Positions 1 to 9,428 are shown, counted from the stretch's first letter. The stretch is 64,000 bases of DNA from an uncultured Bacteroidales bacterium (GCA_944321895.1 CALUNA010000003.1:1-64000); one strand, 5' to 3'. The notes: generated by a model from the letters alone, not told the origin. Made by a program: numbers and translations.

Positions 1-132
1 TTGGCGCTGGCCGTTCCCCGACCGATGAGTTTTATAGAGAAAAATAATGCGTGACACAGTTTATTTTACACTACCACATATTGAAATAAGAGTATCCCGT
101 TTCGGGCGATGCACCCGGATGTTCCCGAGAGG

Positions 133-741
133 TTACAGCTCGCCCATTCCTTGCCTTATGAGTTCCGGCTCGTTGCCCGTACAATCGATAATCGTGCTCG
201 GTACAGTGTTTCCTATGCCGCCATCAATGATAATGTCCACCAGGTCACCATATTTTTCCTCCATCAGTTCCGGATCTGTCATATACTCTATGTCATCATT
301 CGGGTCGGCGCGTAATGATGCCGTCATGAATGGTGTGCCATACATGTCTATGATTTGCATGGGAACCGGATGATTGGGCACGCGTACGCCTATGGTTTTC
401 CGGTTGTTGCGAAACAGTTTCGGCAAGTGGCTGTTTCCTTCAAGTATAAACGTGTATGGTCCGGGCAGGTATTGTTTCAGTATTTTGTAGGTATCATCTG
501 AAAACAAAGTATATTCCCTTATTTGGGCAATACTGTTACATACAATGGAGAGCATTGGATGTTTCAGGTCCTTGTGGCGCAACATGCAGATGCGTTCTAC
601 GGCTTTCCGGTTGTTGGCATCGCAGCCGAATGCATATACCGAGTCGGTGGGATAAATGATAATCCCACCATCCCGGAATGTGCGCACCACTGTTTCCATA
701 TTTTTTGCGGACAGCTGGTTGTTGTAGGTCTTGATCAGCAT
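133..741 (-). CDS. Sua5/YciO/YrdC-family threonylcarbamoyl-AMP synthase-like protein
   Basis: A 202-residue protein of the Sua5/YrdC/YciO fold. This family makes threonylcarbamoyl-AMP from Thr, bicarbonate and ATP for the t6A37 tRNA modification, or is a YciO-type paralogue. Visible signatures are the N-terminal YPTDSVYAFGCDA segment, the R-hKDLKHPMLSIVC substrate loop, and the PSTIIDC strand near residue 183. It is the last gene of a minus-strand run mpl - dCMP deaminase - S41 protease - this gene, separated from the protease by only 17 bases. Another t6A gene, tsaE, lies at 54.7 kb. TsaC versus YciO cannot be settled by eye. Confidence 0.85.
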   Translation of the reverse strand: MLIKTYNNQLSAKNMETVVRTFRDGGIIIYPTDSVYAFGCDANNRKAVERICMLRHKDLKHPMLSIVCNSIAQIREYTLFSDDTYKILKQYLPGPYTFILEGNSHLPKLFRNNRKTIGVRVPNHPVPMQIIDMYGTPFMTASLRADPNDDIEYMTDPELMEEKYGDLVDIIIDGGIGNTVPSTIIDCTGNEPELIRQGMGEL

Positions 742-758
742 ATGCCTGTTTGTTTGTA

Positions 759-2378
759 TTAATATTCTTGTTCAATGGTGTTTCCGTGCAGTGATTTCAC
801 CGTGCGGACAGCTTCAAGCACCATGTTGTCGTCCTGGAAAAAGACCGGATAAAATCCTTCGTCATCCAAGATGTTGCGGATGATGTAGGCTTGTATGCTT
901 TTTGTCAGCCATTTTTCCGAAACAGCTATTTCCTGCCGGTTAGGTTCGATTCCTTTTTCTGCGGCAAAAGCTACAAATTGTTCCAGCAGGTTCTGTTTGT
1001 TCAGGAATGCCTGCATTTCCTGCCATGTTTTTATCTTGTTTAGTTCCGCGCGGTGTTCATCCGTATATCGGAATGCAAACTGATAGGTGTATGCATAGTT
1101 GGTTACCTTCATCAGATAAGGTGTGTAACCGGCAGTGTCGCGTGGCACAAATATGTCCGGTGTAATGCCCCCGCCGCCATACACGATACGGCCGCCGATG
1201 GTTTCGTAGTGTGTCGAGTCGGCTATTTGTATGCTGTCCTGATTATTGAATTCGCCGTGTGCATAACGGTTCAGCAAGTCCATTTCATATTCTTCGCCCT
1301 TTCCCATTTCATAGGGTTTTTGTATGCATCGTCCGGATGGTGTATAGTAGCGTGCAACCGTAAGCCGGATGGCGGAACCATCGGAGAACGGCAGCTGTTG
1401 TTGTACGAGCCCTTTGCCGAACGAACGCCGGCCTACAATCAGCCCGCGATCGTTGTCTTGCATGGCTCCTGCGAAAATCTCGCTTGCCGATGCGGAAAAT
1501 TCATCAATGAGAACGACCAATGGGACCTGTTGGAAACTGCCTATGCCGTTTGCGTGCGCTTCAAAGCGAGGGTATGATTTTCCTTCCGAATAGACGATGA
1601 GCCGTCCTTCCGGCAAGAACTCGTTTGCCATGTTTATGGCCTGGTCCATGTAGCCTCCGGTATTTTCACGAAGATCCACAATATAGCGGTCGGCACCGGA
1701 ATTGCGCAATTCGGCCAGTGCGTTCAGAAATTCGTTATAAGTGGTTTCGCCGAATTTGCTGATTCGGATAAATCCTACCTTCGGTGCTATCATGTAAGCG
1801 ATATCCACTGATTTTACCGGAATGTCTCCGCGGGTAATGGTATATTCGAGAATTTCCGGGGTTCCGTTTCGTCTTACGCCGATTTTTACATCAGTTCCTT
1901 TCGGTCCCCGCAGGGTGTGCATTACCTTTTCGTTGTTGATGGTTTTGCCGGTGAATGCAGAATCGTTCACGGTTACGATACGGTCGCCTGCCAGCAGGCC
2001 TACTTTCTGGCTCGGGCCGCCGCTGATGACACTGACAATCATAATCGTGTCGTTCTGAATATTGAACTGCACACCGATTCCGCTAAAACTTCCGGTCAGT
2101 TCACTGTTGACTATCTCCAGGTCTTTCAACGGAATATAGGCTGAATGCGGGTCCAGTTTGCTGACAAAGTCTGTCATGATTTCTTCGGTCAGTTCTTCTA
2201 CGTTCAGTGTGTCTACATAGTTCTGGTCGGCATACTGCAACAGTTCGTCTATTTTGCTGTGCGAGTTTCCGATGTTCGTAATTACGGACAAATCGGCCCG
2301 GCGGGCAATCAGGTTTCCTGCCAGCAGGCCAACGATGAGCGAAAGCGCAACGACAATGGGGGTTTTTATATATTTCAT
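759..2378 (-). CDS. S41-family C-terminal processing protease (CtpA/Prc type)
   Basis: A 539-residue periplasmic serine protease. An N-terminal membrane anchor (about residues 7-25) is followed by a helical region, a PDZ domain (about 90-180, with the SGIGVQF and GLLAGDRI motifs) and the S41 catalytic core. The likely nucleophile is Ser297 in SASASEIFAGAM and the general base is Lys322 in GRRSFGKGLVQ; the 25-residue spacing is that of CtpA enzymes. Family members trim C termini of envelope proteins and peptidoglycan hydrolases. The start overlaps the stop of the upstream dCMP deaminase gene by 4 bases, which implies translational coupling. Confidence 0.93.
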   Translation of the reverse strand: MKYIKTPIVVALSLIVGLLAGNLIARRADLSVITNIGNSHSKIDELLQYADQNYVDTLNVEELTEEIMTDFVSKLDPHSAYIPLKDLEIVNSELTGSFSGIGVQFNIQNDTIMIVSVISGGPSQKVGLLAGDRIVTVNDSAFTGKTINNEKVMHTLRGPKGTDVKIGVRRNGTPEILEYTITRGDIPVKSVDIAYMIAPKVGFIRISKFGETTYNEFLNALAELRNSGADRYIVDLRENTGGYMDQAINMANEFLPEGRLIVYSEGKSYPRFEAHANGIGSFQQVPLVVLIDEFSASASEIFAGAMQDNDRGLIVGRRSFGKGLVQQQLPFSDGSAIRLTVARYYTPSGRCIQKPYEMGKGEEYEMDLLNRYAHGEFNNQDSIQIADSTHYETIGGRIVYGGGGITPDIFVPRDTAGYTPYLMKVTNYAYTYQFAFRYTDEHRAELNKIKTWQEMQAFLNKQNLLEQFVAFAAEKGIEPNRQEIAVSEKWLTKSIQAYIIRNILDDEGFYPVFFQDDNMVLEAVRTVKSLHGNTIEQEY

Positions 2379-2812
2379 TTGTTCAGTGTGTTGTCTAAGA
2401 ATATGACTTCGATTCCGGCACGTTCGAGGAGTTCCACGCCGTCCATGATGCGGTATTTTTCACCGTACACGACTCGTTTGATTCCGGCCTGGATAATCAG
2501 TTTCGAGCATTCCATGCAAGGCGATGCGGTTACGTATAGTGTGGCTCCATCGCTGCTGTTGTGAGAACGGGCTATTTTGGTTATGGCATTGGCTTCCGCA
2601 TGCAGGACATAAGGTTTGGATACATTGTTCTCGTCCTCGCATATGTTTTCGAAACCGGATGGTGTTCCGTTGTAACCATCGGAAATGATCATTTGGTTCT
2701 TTACCAGCAGAGCGCCCACTTTCCGTCGTTCACAGTAGGAGTTTTCTGCCCAGATGCGTGCCATGCGCATGTAGCGCCGATCCAGTAGTTGTTGTTTGTC
2801 TGTCTTGTCCAT
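2375..2812 (-). CDS. dCMP deaminase family protein (ComEB-like)
   Basis: A 145-residue cytidine/deoxycytidylate deaminase-fold enzyme, predicted to convert dCMP to dUMP for thymidylate synthesis. Zinc ligands are visible as His71 and the catalytic Glu73 in HAEAN, and Cys99/Cys102 in PCMEC. The NGTPSGF segment near residue 48 is typical of dCMP deaminases. It lies 11 bases downstream of mpl and overlaps the S41 protease gene by 4 bases, so it is in the same minus-strand operon. Length is normal for the bacterial enzyme. Confidence 0.9.
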   Translation of the reverse strand: MDKTDKQQLLDRRYMRMARIWAENSYCERRKVGALLVKNQMIISDGYNGTPSGFENICEDENNVSKPYVLHAEANAITKIARSHNSSDGATLYVTASPCMECSKLIIQAGIKRVVYGEKYRIMDGVELLERAGIEVIFLDNTLNK

Positions 2813-2823
2813 TACTAATTGTT

Positions 2824-4194
2824 TTATGGTTTGTTCAGGAGTTCAGTGGCAAAACTTTTGATGTCTATGCCATCAAAATTGCCGGAAGTCATCATAAGCA
2901 ATGCCGTATTGGTGTAATCAATGTTTTTCAGGGCTTGTTGCAACATGTGGGAGTTTGTGAATACTTGCAGGCCTTGTTTTTGGAAAGCTTGTTCAATTTC
3001 TGCCGGCGAAATGGGTTTCAGCCTTTTGTGTTTGATTACTTCTGGATTGAAGTATACGAAAGCTACGTCTGCTTCGTCCATACAGGAGCGGTATTGCGGC
3101 AGGAATTCTGCAGTCAGGCTGCTGAATGTGTGTAACTCCATGCAGGCCACCAGTTTGCGTTGCGGGTATTGGTTGCGCACAGCCGAAATGGTTGCTTTCA
3201 GCTTGGATGGAGAATGTGCAAAATCTTTGAATGCGATACTGTCTGGAGTTTCGCAGATTTTCTCCAGTCGGTTGCTGGCGCCTGTAAAACCGGTTATGGC
3301 ATGATAAAAATCATGTTCCGGAACGCCCAACAGCGAACATGCCAGACGTGCAGCCTGCAAGTTTTGCAGGTTGTGGTTGCCGAATATTTTCAATGGGATT
3401 TCTTCATTTCCGGACAGTATGCAGGTTGTTCCGTTCTTGATTGTTGCATTTGGTGTTGCATACGGATGTTTCTTTATGTCGGGGCGCAAGCAGGCGGCAA
3501 TCTTGCACAGTTCAGGGTCGCCTTCAAAGTAGATGAGATGTCCGTCCGGCTCAATCAGGTCGGTGAAAATCTTGAATTGTGCGACATATTTTTCAAAAGT
3601 CGGGAAAACGTTGATGTGATCCCATGCAATGCCGGTCAGTATTGCAATGTCCGGTTTGTAGAGGTGGAATTTGGAACGCGGGTCCAGGGGTGATGTCAGG
3701 TATTCATCGCCTTCAAAAACAGCTATTTTTGCGGTGTTACTTAATCTGACCATGTTTTCAAAGCCTTCTATCTGTGCTCCGACCATATAGTCGGCTTCAA
3801 TGCCCATTTTGTCCAGCACATACAGGATCATGGCTGTGGTGGTGGTTTTCCCGTGGCTTCCGCCTACTACGACGCGGATTTTGTCACGTGTCTGTTCATA
3901 CAGGTATTCTGGAAAAGAATAAATCTTCAGGCCGAGTTCTTGCGCGCGCAACAGTTCCGGATTGTCTTTGGTGGCGTGCATGCCGACAATGACGGCGTCC
4001 AGGTCTGGTGTTATCTTTTCCGGAAACCATCCCGGTTTATCCGGCAAAAGTCCCTTGTGTGCCAGTCGTGAGCGCGATGGCTCGAATATTTCATCATCCG
4101 AACCGGTTATCCGGTAGTCTTTTTTTTCTGCAACGGCTAATGCCAGATTGTGCATGGCCGCGCCGGCAATGGCGATAAAGTGAATCTTTTTCAT
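2824..4194 (-). CDS. mpl: UDP-N-acetylmuramate:L-alanyl-gamma-D-glutamyl-meso-DAP ligase (murein peptide ligase)
   Basis: A Mur-ligase family enzyme of 456 residues that recycles cell-wall tripeptide by joining it to UDP-MurNAc. The N-terminal Rossmann motif (IHFIAIAGAAMHNLA) and the ATP loop GGSHGKTTTT (about residue 110) are clear, as are FKDFAHSPSKLKAT and MELHTFSSL in the C-terminal domain, characteristic of Mpl. An upstream in-frame Met at 4245 exists, but a TATATTTG -7 box (4225-4232) sits between the two, so the start at 4194 is preferred. It is the first gene of the mpl - dCMP deaminase - protease - Sua5 unit. Confidence 0.92.
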   Translation of the reverse strand: MKKIHFIAIAGAAMHNLALAVAEKKDYRITGSDDEIFEPSRSRLAHKGLLPDKPGWFPEKITPDLDAVIVGMHATKDNPELLRAQELGLKIYSFPEYLYEQTRDKIRVVVGGSHGKTTTTAMILYVLDKMGIEADYMVGAQIEGFENMVRLSNTAKIAVFEGDEYLTSPLDPRSKFHLYKPDIAILTGIAWDHINVFPTFEKYVAQFKIFTDLIEPDGHLIYFEGDPELCKIAACLRPDIKKHPYATPNATIKNGTTCILSGNEEIPLKIFGNHNLQNLQAARLACSLLGVPEHDFYHAITGFTGASNRLEKICETPDSIAFKDFAHSPSKLKATISAVRNQYPQRKLVACMELHTFSSLTAEFLPQYRSCMDEADVAFVYFNPEVIKHKRLKPISPAEIEQAFQKQGLQVFTNSHMLQQALKNIDYTNTALLMMTSGNFDGIDIKSFATELLNKP

Positions 4195-4224
4195 ATTCGG
4201 AAACCCTGCAAAAAACAATTGCCG

Positions 4225-4232
4225 CAAATATA
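4225..4232 (-). promoter_or_regulatory. Bacteroidota -7 box upstream of mpl
   Basis: The minus strand reads TATATTTG, matching the TAnnTTTG -7 element of the Bacteroidota housekeeping sigma factor, about 30 bases before the chosen mpl start. No good -33 TTTG is seen at the usual spacing; the position is occupied by the T-tract of the secDF terminator. Confidence 0.5.
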
Positions 4233-4245
4233 CTAAAAAATGCAT

Positions 4246-4285
4246 AAAAAAATCCCCTTTGGTTTTTTATGCCTCAGGGGATTTT
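4246..4285 (-). terminator. Intrinsic terminator of secDF
   Basis: On the minus strand a 10-bp stem, AAAATCCCCT paired with AGGGGATTTT, encloses a 17-base loop and runs into a T tract. It lies 37 bases after the secDF stop and just upstream of the mpl promoter. Confidence 0.85.
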
Positions 4286-4321
4286 CCTGCTTTTACAAAA
4301 ATTATTGTGTCATCCTTTGAA

Positions 4322-7300
4322 TTATTTCTTTTCAACGATTGCTTCTTCTTTTTTCAGTTTCTTTTTCAATGTGTCATAGGCAATTGGTACGGCAACGAAC
4401 AAGGTTGAATAGGTTCCCAGTACGACACCGAGCAACATTGCGAACACGAACCCGCGAATGGTTTCACCGCCGAAGCAGAATATGGCAATCAACACGACGA
4501 ATGTACTCATGGAGGTGCTGAACGTACGGCTCAGGGTCTGGTTCAGTGATTCGTTGATAATCTGCTTGCGGTCACGCTTCGGATACAGGGTTACATTTTC
4601 ACGGATACGGTCAAAAATAACTACCGTATCGTTTACGGAGTAACCGATAATGGTCAGTATGGCGGCAATGAACGATTGGTCTATCTCCATGGAGAATGGC
4701 ATTACGCGCCAAAGCAAGGCATACATACCCAGGATTATAATGGTGTCGTGTACCAAAGATGCCAATGTTCCGAGTGAGAATGCAACATTCCTGAACCGGA
4801 TAAAGATGTACAAGCTAATGGCGATCAAGGAAAATATGATTGCCCAGATGGCGGATGTCTTGATATCATCGGCAATGGTCGGGCCTACTTTCTGCGAACT
4901 CAGAATGTAGGTGTCCTTGAATTCTTCGAGGCTTACGTTTTCACCGATTTTTTCTTTCAGTCCGTTGTAAAGGCGTGCTTCTATTTCATCGTCTATGGTC
5001 TCGGATTGGCTGTCGATGCCGAATTTGGTCGAAACCCGTACTTGATTATCGGAACCGATGGTGATTACCTGTACGTTTACGCCATCAAACTCGTCTTCCA
5101 GCAACTCGCGTATTTCTTCTGTCTGTACGGGTTCCTGGAAACGGATTACGTAGTTCCGTCCGCCACTGAAATCAATGCCGTAGTTCAGGTTTCCGAAAAA
5201 CTGCGGTATCAATCCCAAAATACTCAGGACAATCAGAATGGCTGAAATGGTGTAGCCGACCTTGCGTTTGCCAATGAAGTTTATGTTCAGGTTCTGGAAC
5301 CAGTTTTTGGTTACATTGGTTGTGAATGGCAGTTCTTTGGCATTTTTACGGTTTGCATAGTTTTCCAGCAGCAGACGTGTAAGGAACACGCCGGTTATGA
5401 ACGATGTAATCAAACCGATAATCAAGGTAACGGCGAAGCCTTTGATTGGTCCAGTTCCGAATATGGCCAGCACAATACCGGTAATCATGGTCGTAAGGTT
5501 GGCATCCACAATGGCAGAGATGGCGTTACTGTAACCATCCACAATGGCTTTCTTCATGTTTTTGCCGGCATTCATTTCTTCGCGGATGCGTTCATAGATA
5601 AGTACGTTCGTATCCACGGCCATACCGAGGGTCAATACGATACCGGCAATACCGGGCAAGGTCAACACGGCGGAGAACGATGCCAGAATACCCAACAGGA
5701 AGAATACGTTGGCAAACAGGGCCGTATCGGCAATCAAGCCGGGTATGAAACCGTAATAGAGCATCATGTAAATCAGAACCAGGCAGAAAGCGATGACAAA
5801 TGAAATCAGACCGCTTGTTATGGCTTCCTGACCAAGTGATGGTCCAACGATATCTTCCTGTACAATACGCGCAGGAGCAGGCATTTTACCGGAATTCAGT
5901 GTGTTTGCCAGGTCTTTGGCTTCTTCTACCGTGAAGTTTCCGCTTATTTCCGAACGTCCGCCTGTGATTTCGCTTCTTACGGTCGGGAATGAATATACGT
6001 AGCCATCCAAAACCACGGCAATTGATTTTCCGATATTGTCTTTTGTCAGGCGGGCCCAGACTTTTGCTCCTTCTGCGTTCATGGTCATATCCACTTTGGC
6101 ATAGCTGGAAGTTTGCGAGAAGTCGGCGCGTGCGTTGGTAATAACGCCGCCTTCAAGCGGAGCGCGTCCATCGCGGTTGCTGACTTTGATGGCTATCAAT
6201 TGATAGTAGGTTTCGTTTGGATCAATTGCTTTGACTGTCCACATCAGGCGCAAATCACGTGGCAAGATTTCTTTTACCTGTTTGGTAGCAAAGAAGGCAT
6301 TCACCTTGGCCGTGTCGTTATAATGTACGGTGCCGATAACCGGGCCTGCATAGGGGCGTCCGCTCTGGTCTACACTCAGTTGCATAACGGAGAAGAGCGG
6401 GTTTTCTTTTTCCCATTCCAGCCGGGCTTCTTCGTTTTCCGTTTCCGTTTCTTCTGTCGTGCCTATTTGGGCGAGCAGGCTGTCAACGGAGTTTGTCCCG
6501 TTTTCCGTTTGCGCGGTTGTTTCCGTTTGTACTGCTTCAGCGGTTGTTTCTGTGCTTTCTGCAGCATCTGTGGCTTCCTGCATTGAGGCCAGAATGCTGT
6601 TTGCCTGAACAATGTTATTGAAAATTTCGCTTAAGTCATAAGTTTCCCAGAACTCCAGATTGGCGGTTCCCTGTAACAGTTTGCGGACACGTTCAGGTTC
6701 TTTAATGCCTGGCAATTCTATCAGGATGCGTCCGGCCTGATCTAATTTCTGGATATTGGGCTGAACAACACCGAAGCGGTCGATACGCATGCGCAATACG
6801 TTGAACGAATTGTCTATGGCGCTTTCGATTTCTTCTTTCAGAACCTGTACAACTTCATCATTTGTGGAGTTTAGGGAAATTTTGTCTTTCAACTCAAATG
6901 TGCTGAAAATGGTTGACAATTGAGCTTGCGGGTCAATTTCGGTGTATGCCTGGACAAAGAGTGTCAGAAAGTCGGACTGGCCTTTTTGCTGGCGTTCGGC
7001 TGCAAGTGACAGCGCTTTGTTGAAGTTTTCCGTGGTATTGTAACCGGAAAGGGCGCGCAGAATGTCCTCTACGGAAATTTCCAGTGTTACGTTCATACCG
7101 CCTTTCAGGTCAAGACCCAGGTTGATTTCTTTTTCGCGACATTCTTTCAGGGTGTACCAATTGAAGTACACGTTCTTTCCAGATATGGAATCCAGATAGT
7201 AATACTCTTTTGCTTTGTCTCCGTTGGCGTATTCCTTGGCTTTTTTGTTGTAGTACGAAGTAACAACGCTGAACGACAAATAGAATAGGCAGACCAACGT

Positions 7301-7342
7301 AAGCGCTACGGCCAGAATTCTGACAAGTCCTTTGTTTTGCAT
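4322..7342 (-). CDS. secDF: Fused protein translocase subunit SecDF
   Basis: A 1006-residue fusion of SecD and SecF, the proton-driven accessory of the SecYEG translocon that pulls exported proteins across the inner membrane. The SecD half has an N-terminal TM helix (about 7-27), the LGLDLKGGMNV motif, a large periplasmic part and a TM bundle near 505-630. The SecF half (about 680-1000) begins with another TM helix and carries YGIDFSGG. Fusion of the two is usual in Bacteroidota. Residues of about 260-320 form a low-complexity Thr/Glu-rich stretch inside the SecD periplasmic domain. It is monocistronic, with its own -7 box and terminator. Confidence 0.96.
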   Translation of the reverse strand: MQNKGLVRILAVALTLVCLFYLSFSVVTSYYNKKAKEYANGDKAKEYYYLDSISGKNVYFNWYTLKECREKEINLGLDLKGGMNVTLEISVEDILRALSGYNTTENFNKALSLAAERQQKGQSDFLTLFVQAYTEIDPQAQLSTIFSTFELKDKISLNSTNDEVVQVLKEEIESAIDNSFNVLRMRIDRFGVVQPNIQKLDQAGRILIELPGIKEPERVRKLLQGTANLEFWETYDLSEIFNNIVQANSILASMQEATDAAESTETTAEAVQTETTAQTENGTNSVDSLLAQIGTTEETETENEEARLEWEKENPLFSVMQLSVDQSGRPYAGPVIGTVHYNDTAKVNAFFATKQVKEILPRDLRLMWTVKAIDPNETYYQLIAIKVSNRDGRAPLEGGVITNARADFSQTSSYAKVDMTMNAEGAKVWARLTKDNIGKSIAVVLDGYVYSFPTVRSEITGGRSEISGNFTVEEAKDLANTLNSGKMPAPARIVQEDIVGPSLGQEAITSGLISFVIAFCLVLIYMMLYYGFIPGLIADTALFANVFFLLGILASFSAVLTLPGIAGIVLTLGMAVDTNVLIYERIREEMNAGKNMKKAIVDGYSNAISAIVDANLTTMITGIVLAIFGTGPIKGFAVTLIIGLITSFITGVFLTRLLLENYANRKNAKELPFTTNVTKNWFQNLNINFIGKRKVGYTISAILIVLSILGLIPQFFGNLNYGIDFSGGRNYVIRFQEPVQTEEIRELLEDEFDGVNVQVITIGSDNQVRVSTKFGIDSQSETIDDEIEARLYNGLKEKIGENVSLEEFKDTYILSSQKVGPTIADDIKTSAIWAIIFSLIAISLYIFIRFRNVAFSLGTLASLVHDTIIILGMYALLWRVMPFSMEIDQSFIAAILTIIGYSVNDTVVIFDRIRENVTLYPKRDRKQIINESLNQTLSRTFSTSMSTFVVLIAIFCFGGETIRGFVFAMLLGVVLGTYSTLFVAVPIAYDTLKKKLKKEEAIVEKK

Positions 7343-7425
7343 TTTAATCGTTATTTTAAAGTTAAAATTAATTCCTTACTTCTGTCTGTGACAGTTGCTT
7401 GCAGCATTGCTGCAGAAAAAGCGCG

Positions 7426-7433
7426 CAAATATA
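7426..7433 (-). promoter_or_regulatory. -7 box upstream of secDF
   Basis: The minus strand reads TATATTTG about 84 bases before the secDF start. A TTG lies 23 bases upstream, somewhat longer than the preferred spacing. Confidence 0.5.
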
Positions 7434-7732
7434 GTGTTTTTTTTCGGAAAAACAGGCAATTTCAAGAAAATGGATAAGAATAAAGCAATCAATGCATTAT
7501 GTGTATGGCCGTTAGGATAATTCCGGATTGTCCGGATTATTTGGAGCAACGTGTTGGCTCCGGTATGCTGTGGTGCTTCATAACCAGTTGATAAACAAAT
7601 GTTTGTTTGTTACGTCAGGGCATGATGCGTTGCATACCGGTCAATGGAGTATCGCCCTTTCTTTTGCAGTTGGAGATGCGAGGACTGATACAAGAATTAT
7701 TTTTTATTAAAAAAATCCGGCGTGCGGCTTTG
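7434..7732. other. Intergenic stretch between miaB and secDF; no gene recognised
   Basis: Only short reading frames without family resemblance occur here. The end near 7700 holds the A/T-rich tail after miaB but no convincing stem-loop terminator. Apart from the secDF promoter at its left end I see nothing specific. Confidence 0.4.
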
Positions 7733-9052
7733 TTATGCCACAACTTCTCCTTTCAATGTGGCGGCAGTGGCTTTGGTTATCCGGACTTGTATGGTCTCCC
7801 CTATTTTGCGCCCCTGCCGTGGGAAAATCACGACCTTGTTCTGTGAATTGCGTCCGTACAATTCTTCGCGGCTGCGTTTGGAAAATCCTTCTACCAGAAC
7901 CTCCGTGATTTTTCCGATATCACGCTGGTTGCTGTTGTAGGACAGCTCGTTTTGCAGAGCTATGATTTCGTTCAACCGGCGGAGCTTGACAGCTTCGTCT
8001 ATGTTGTCCGGCAGATGTTTTGCGGCATAAGTCCCCGGCCGTTCTGAATACTTGAAATTGAAGGACATGTCGAAGCCCACTTCCCGCATGAGCGACAGTG
8101 TTTCCTGATGGTCTTCTTCTGTTTCGTCGTGGAAACCGCAGAAGATGTCGGTGCCTATGCTTGCATCCGGCAAAATGCGCTTTATGGCAGCAATGCGGTC
8201 CAGATACCATTCCCGCGTGTATTTCCGGTTCATGGATTTCAGGATTTTGTTACTGCCGCTTTGTACGGGCAGATGAATGAACTTGCACAGATTCTTGTGT
8301 GCGGCAATGACTTCCAGCGTGCGGTCGCTCATGTCTTTCGGGTGTGATGTGGTGAAGCGAATCCGCATTTCCGGCACTGCATTGGCTACTGTTTCCAGCA
8401 GGTCGGGAAATTCCACGATTTGTCCATCCTGTTCATAGCGGTATGAATTCACGTTTTGCCCGAGCAGGGTCGCCTCTTTGAAGCCGCGTTGTTGTAAATC
8501 GTGCAGTTCATTCAGGATGCTGGTCACATCGCGGCTGCGTTCTCTTCCGCGCGTGTAGGGAACGATGCAATAGGAGCAAAAATTGTTGCATCCGCGCATG
8601 ATGGAAACGAAACCGGAAATACTTTTTCCGATACGGCGTGGAATAATGTCTTTGTATGTTTCTGTGGTGAATAATTCTATGTTAATGGCTTTTTCTCCTT
8701 TTTGCACGCTGCCAATCAGGTGCGGAATGTCCAAATAGGCATCCGGACCAGCCACAAAGTCAACACCGTGTCCGGTTATCAGCTCTTCCTTGACGCGTTC
8801 GGCCATGCACCCGATGACTCCGATATGCAGGTTCCGGTTCTTCTTTTTTAGGGACTGGAGGAATTTCAGGCGTTGGATAACCTTTTGTTCAGCATTGTCG
8901 CGTATTGAACAGGTGTTTACAATGACTACGTCTGCTTCGTGGATGTTTTCGGTAATATCGAACCCGGCCGTTTGCATGATTGCGGCAACGACTTCGCTGT
9001 CAGCTACATTCATCTGGCAGCCATAGGTTTCTATGTAAAATCTTGCGTTCAT
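7733..9052 (-). CDS. miaB: tRNA-2-methylthio-N6-dimethylallyladenosine synthase
   Basis: A radical-SAM methylthiotransferase of 439 residues that adds the 2-methylthio group to i6A37 in tRNAs. The UPF0004 domain carries the three cysteines of the auxiliary Fe-S cluster (YGCQMN, NTCSIRD, GCMAERV). The radical-SAM motif is CNNFCSYC. The SIGTDIFCGFHDET segment and a C-terminal TRAM domain follow. The length and cysteine set fit MiaB rather than MtaB or RimO, but no paralogue is present for comparison. It appears monocistronic. Confidence 0.94.
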   Translation of the reverse strand: MNARFYIETYGCQMNVADSEVVAAIMQTAGFDITENIHEADVVIVNTCSIRDNAEQKVIQRLKFLQSLKKKNRNLHIGVIGCMAERVKEELITGHGVDFVAGPDAYLDIPHLIGSVQKGEKAINIELFTTETYKDIIPRRIGKSISGFVSIMRGCNNFCSYCIVPYTRGRERSRDVTSILNELHDLQQRGFKEATLLGQNVNSYRYEQDGQIVEFPDLLETVANAVPEMRIRFTTSHPKDMSDRTLEVIAAHKNLCKFIHLPVQSGSNKILKSMNRKYTREWYLDRIAAIKRILPDASIGTDIFCGFHDETEEDHQETLSLMREVGFDMSFNFKYSERPGTYAAKHLPDNIDEAVKLRRLNEIIALQNELSYNSNQRDIGKITEVLVEGFSKRSREELYGRNSQNKVVIFPRQGRKIGETIQVRITKATAATLKGEVVA

Positions 9053-9072
9053 CGTCTTGACAAAATTATCGG

Positions 9073-9080
9073 CAAAAGTA
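9073..9080 (-). promoter_or_regulatory. -7 box upstream of miaB
   Basis: The minus strand reads TACTTTTG 20 bases before the miaB start codon, an exact TAnnTTTG match. No clear -33 element is visible. Confidence 0.5.
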
Positions 9081-9305
9081 CGAAATATCGTTTGTATACG
9101 TGACTAAGCGGCTGTATTTTTTGTTTGCATTTTGCTGCCTTTCTTGTTCCGGTGGTGTTACTGTTTTTGCTGATGCTGTTTATTTTATTGAAAATCAATT
9201 TTTTAACAAGAAGACCCGGTTTGTTTTTACGTGAGTTTCATATTGTCGTTTTGGTTATTGAAATAAACAAACAATCATTTAAAATAAGAAAATATTGAAG
9301 ATTAT

Positions 9306-9336
9306 TTTGTTATGCCAAATAAATTTTATACCTTTG
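9306..9336 (+). promoter_or_regulatory. Strong Bacteroidota promoter ahead of a hairpin RNA
   Basis: TTTG at 9306-9309 and TACCTTTG at 9329-9336 are separated by 19 bases, an exact match to the -33/-7 consensus. It points at the small hairpin unit ending near 9428, not directly at an open reading frame. Confidence 0.7.
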
Positions 9337-9342
9337 CAGCTG

Positions 9343-9428
9343 TAAAAAATAGATAAATTTTCATAGTTAAGGTTTAGGTTTAATTGGCGACGGGTAGCTG
9401 GGAAGCTACTCGTTGTTTTCTTTTTACT
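9343..9428 (+). ncRNA. Putative small RNA or attenuated leader (about 80-90 nt)
   Basis: The predicted transcript starts about 7 bases after the -7 box and contains GGTTTA twice in tandem. It then forms a strong hairpin: CGGGTAGCT (9391-9399) pairs with AGCTACTCG (9404-9412) around a GGGA loop, with further A-T and wobble pairs outside, followed by a T-rich tract. This is the anatomy of a terminated small RNA, or of a leader whose terminator controls the membrane-protein gene at 9502. No known RNA family is recognised. A second -7 box after the hairpin (9471-9478) favours an independent small RNA. Confidence 0.5.

Noticed and set aside
1-47. Short open plus-strand tail (GAGRSPTDEFYREK then stop) at the left edge
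   Set aside because: It could be the C terminus of a convergent gene, but 15 codons without a family match cannot be distinguished from chance; other frames are also open here.
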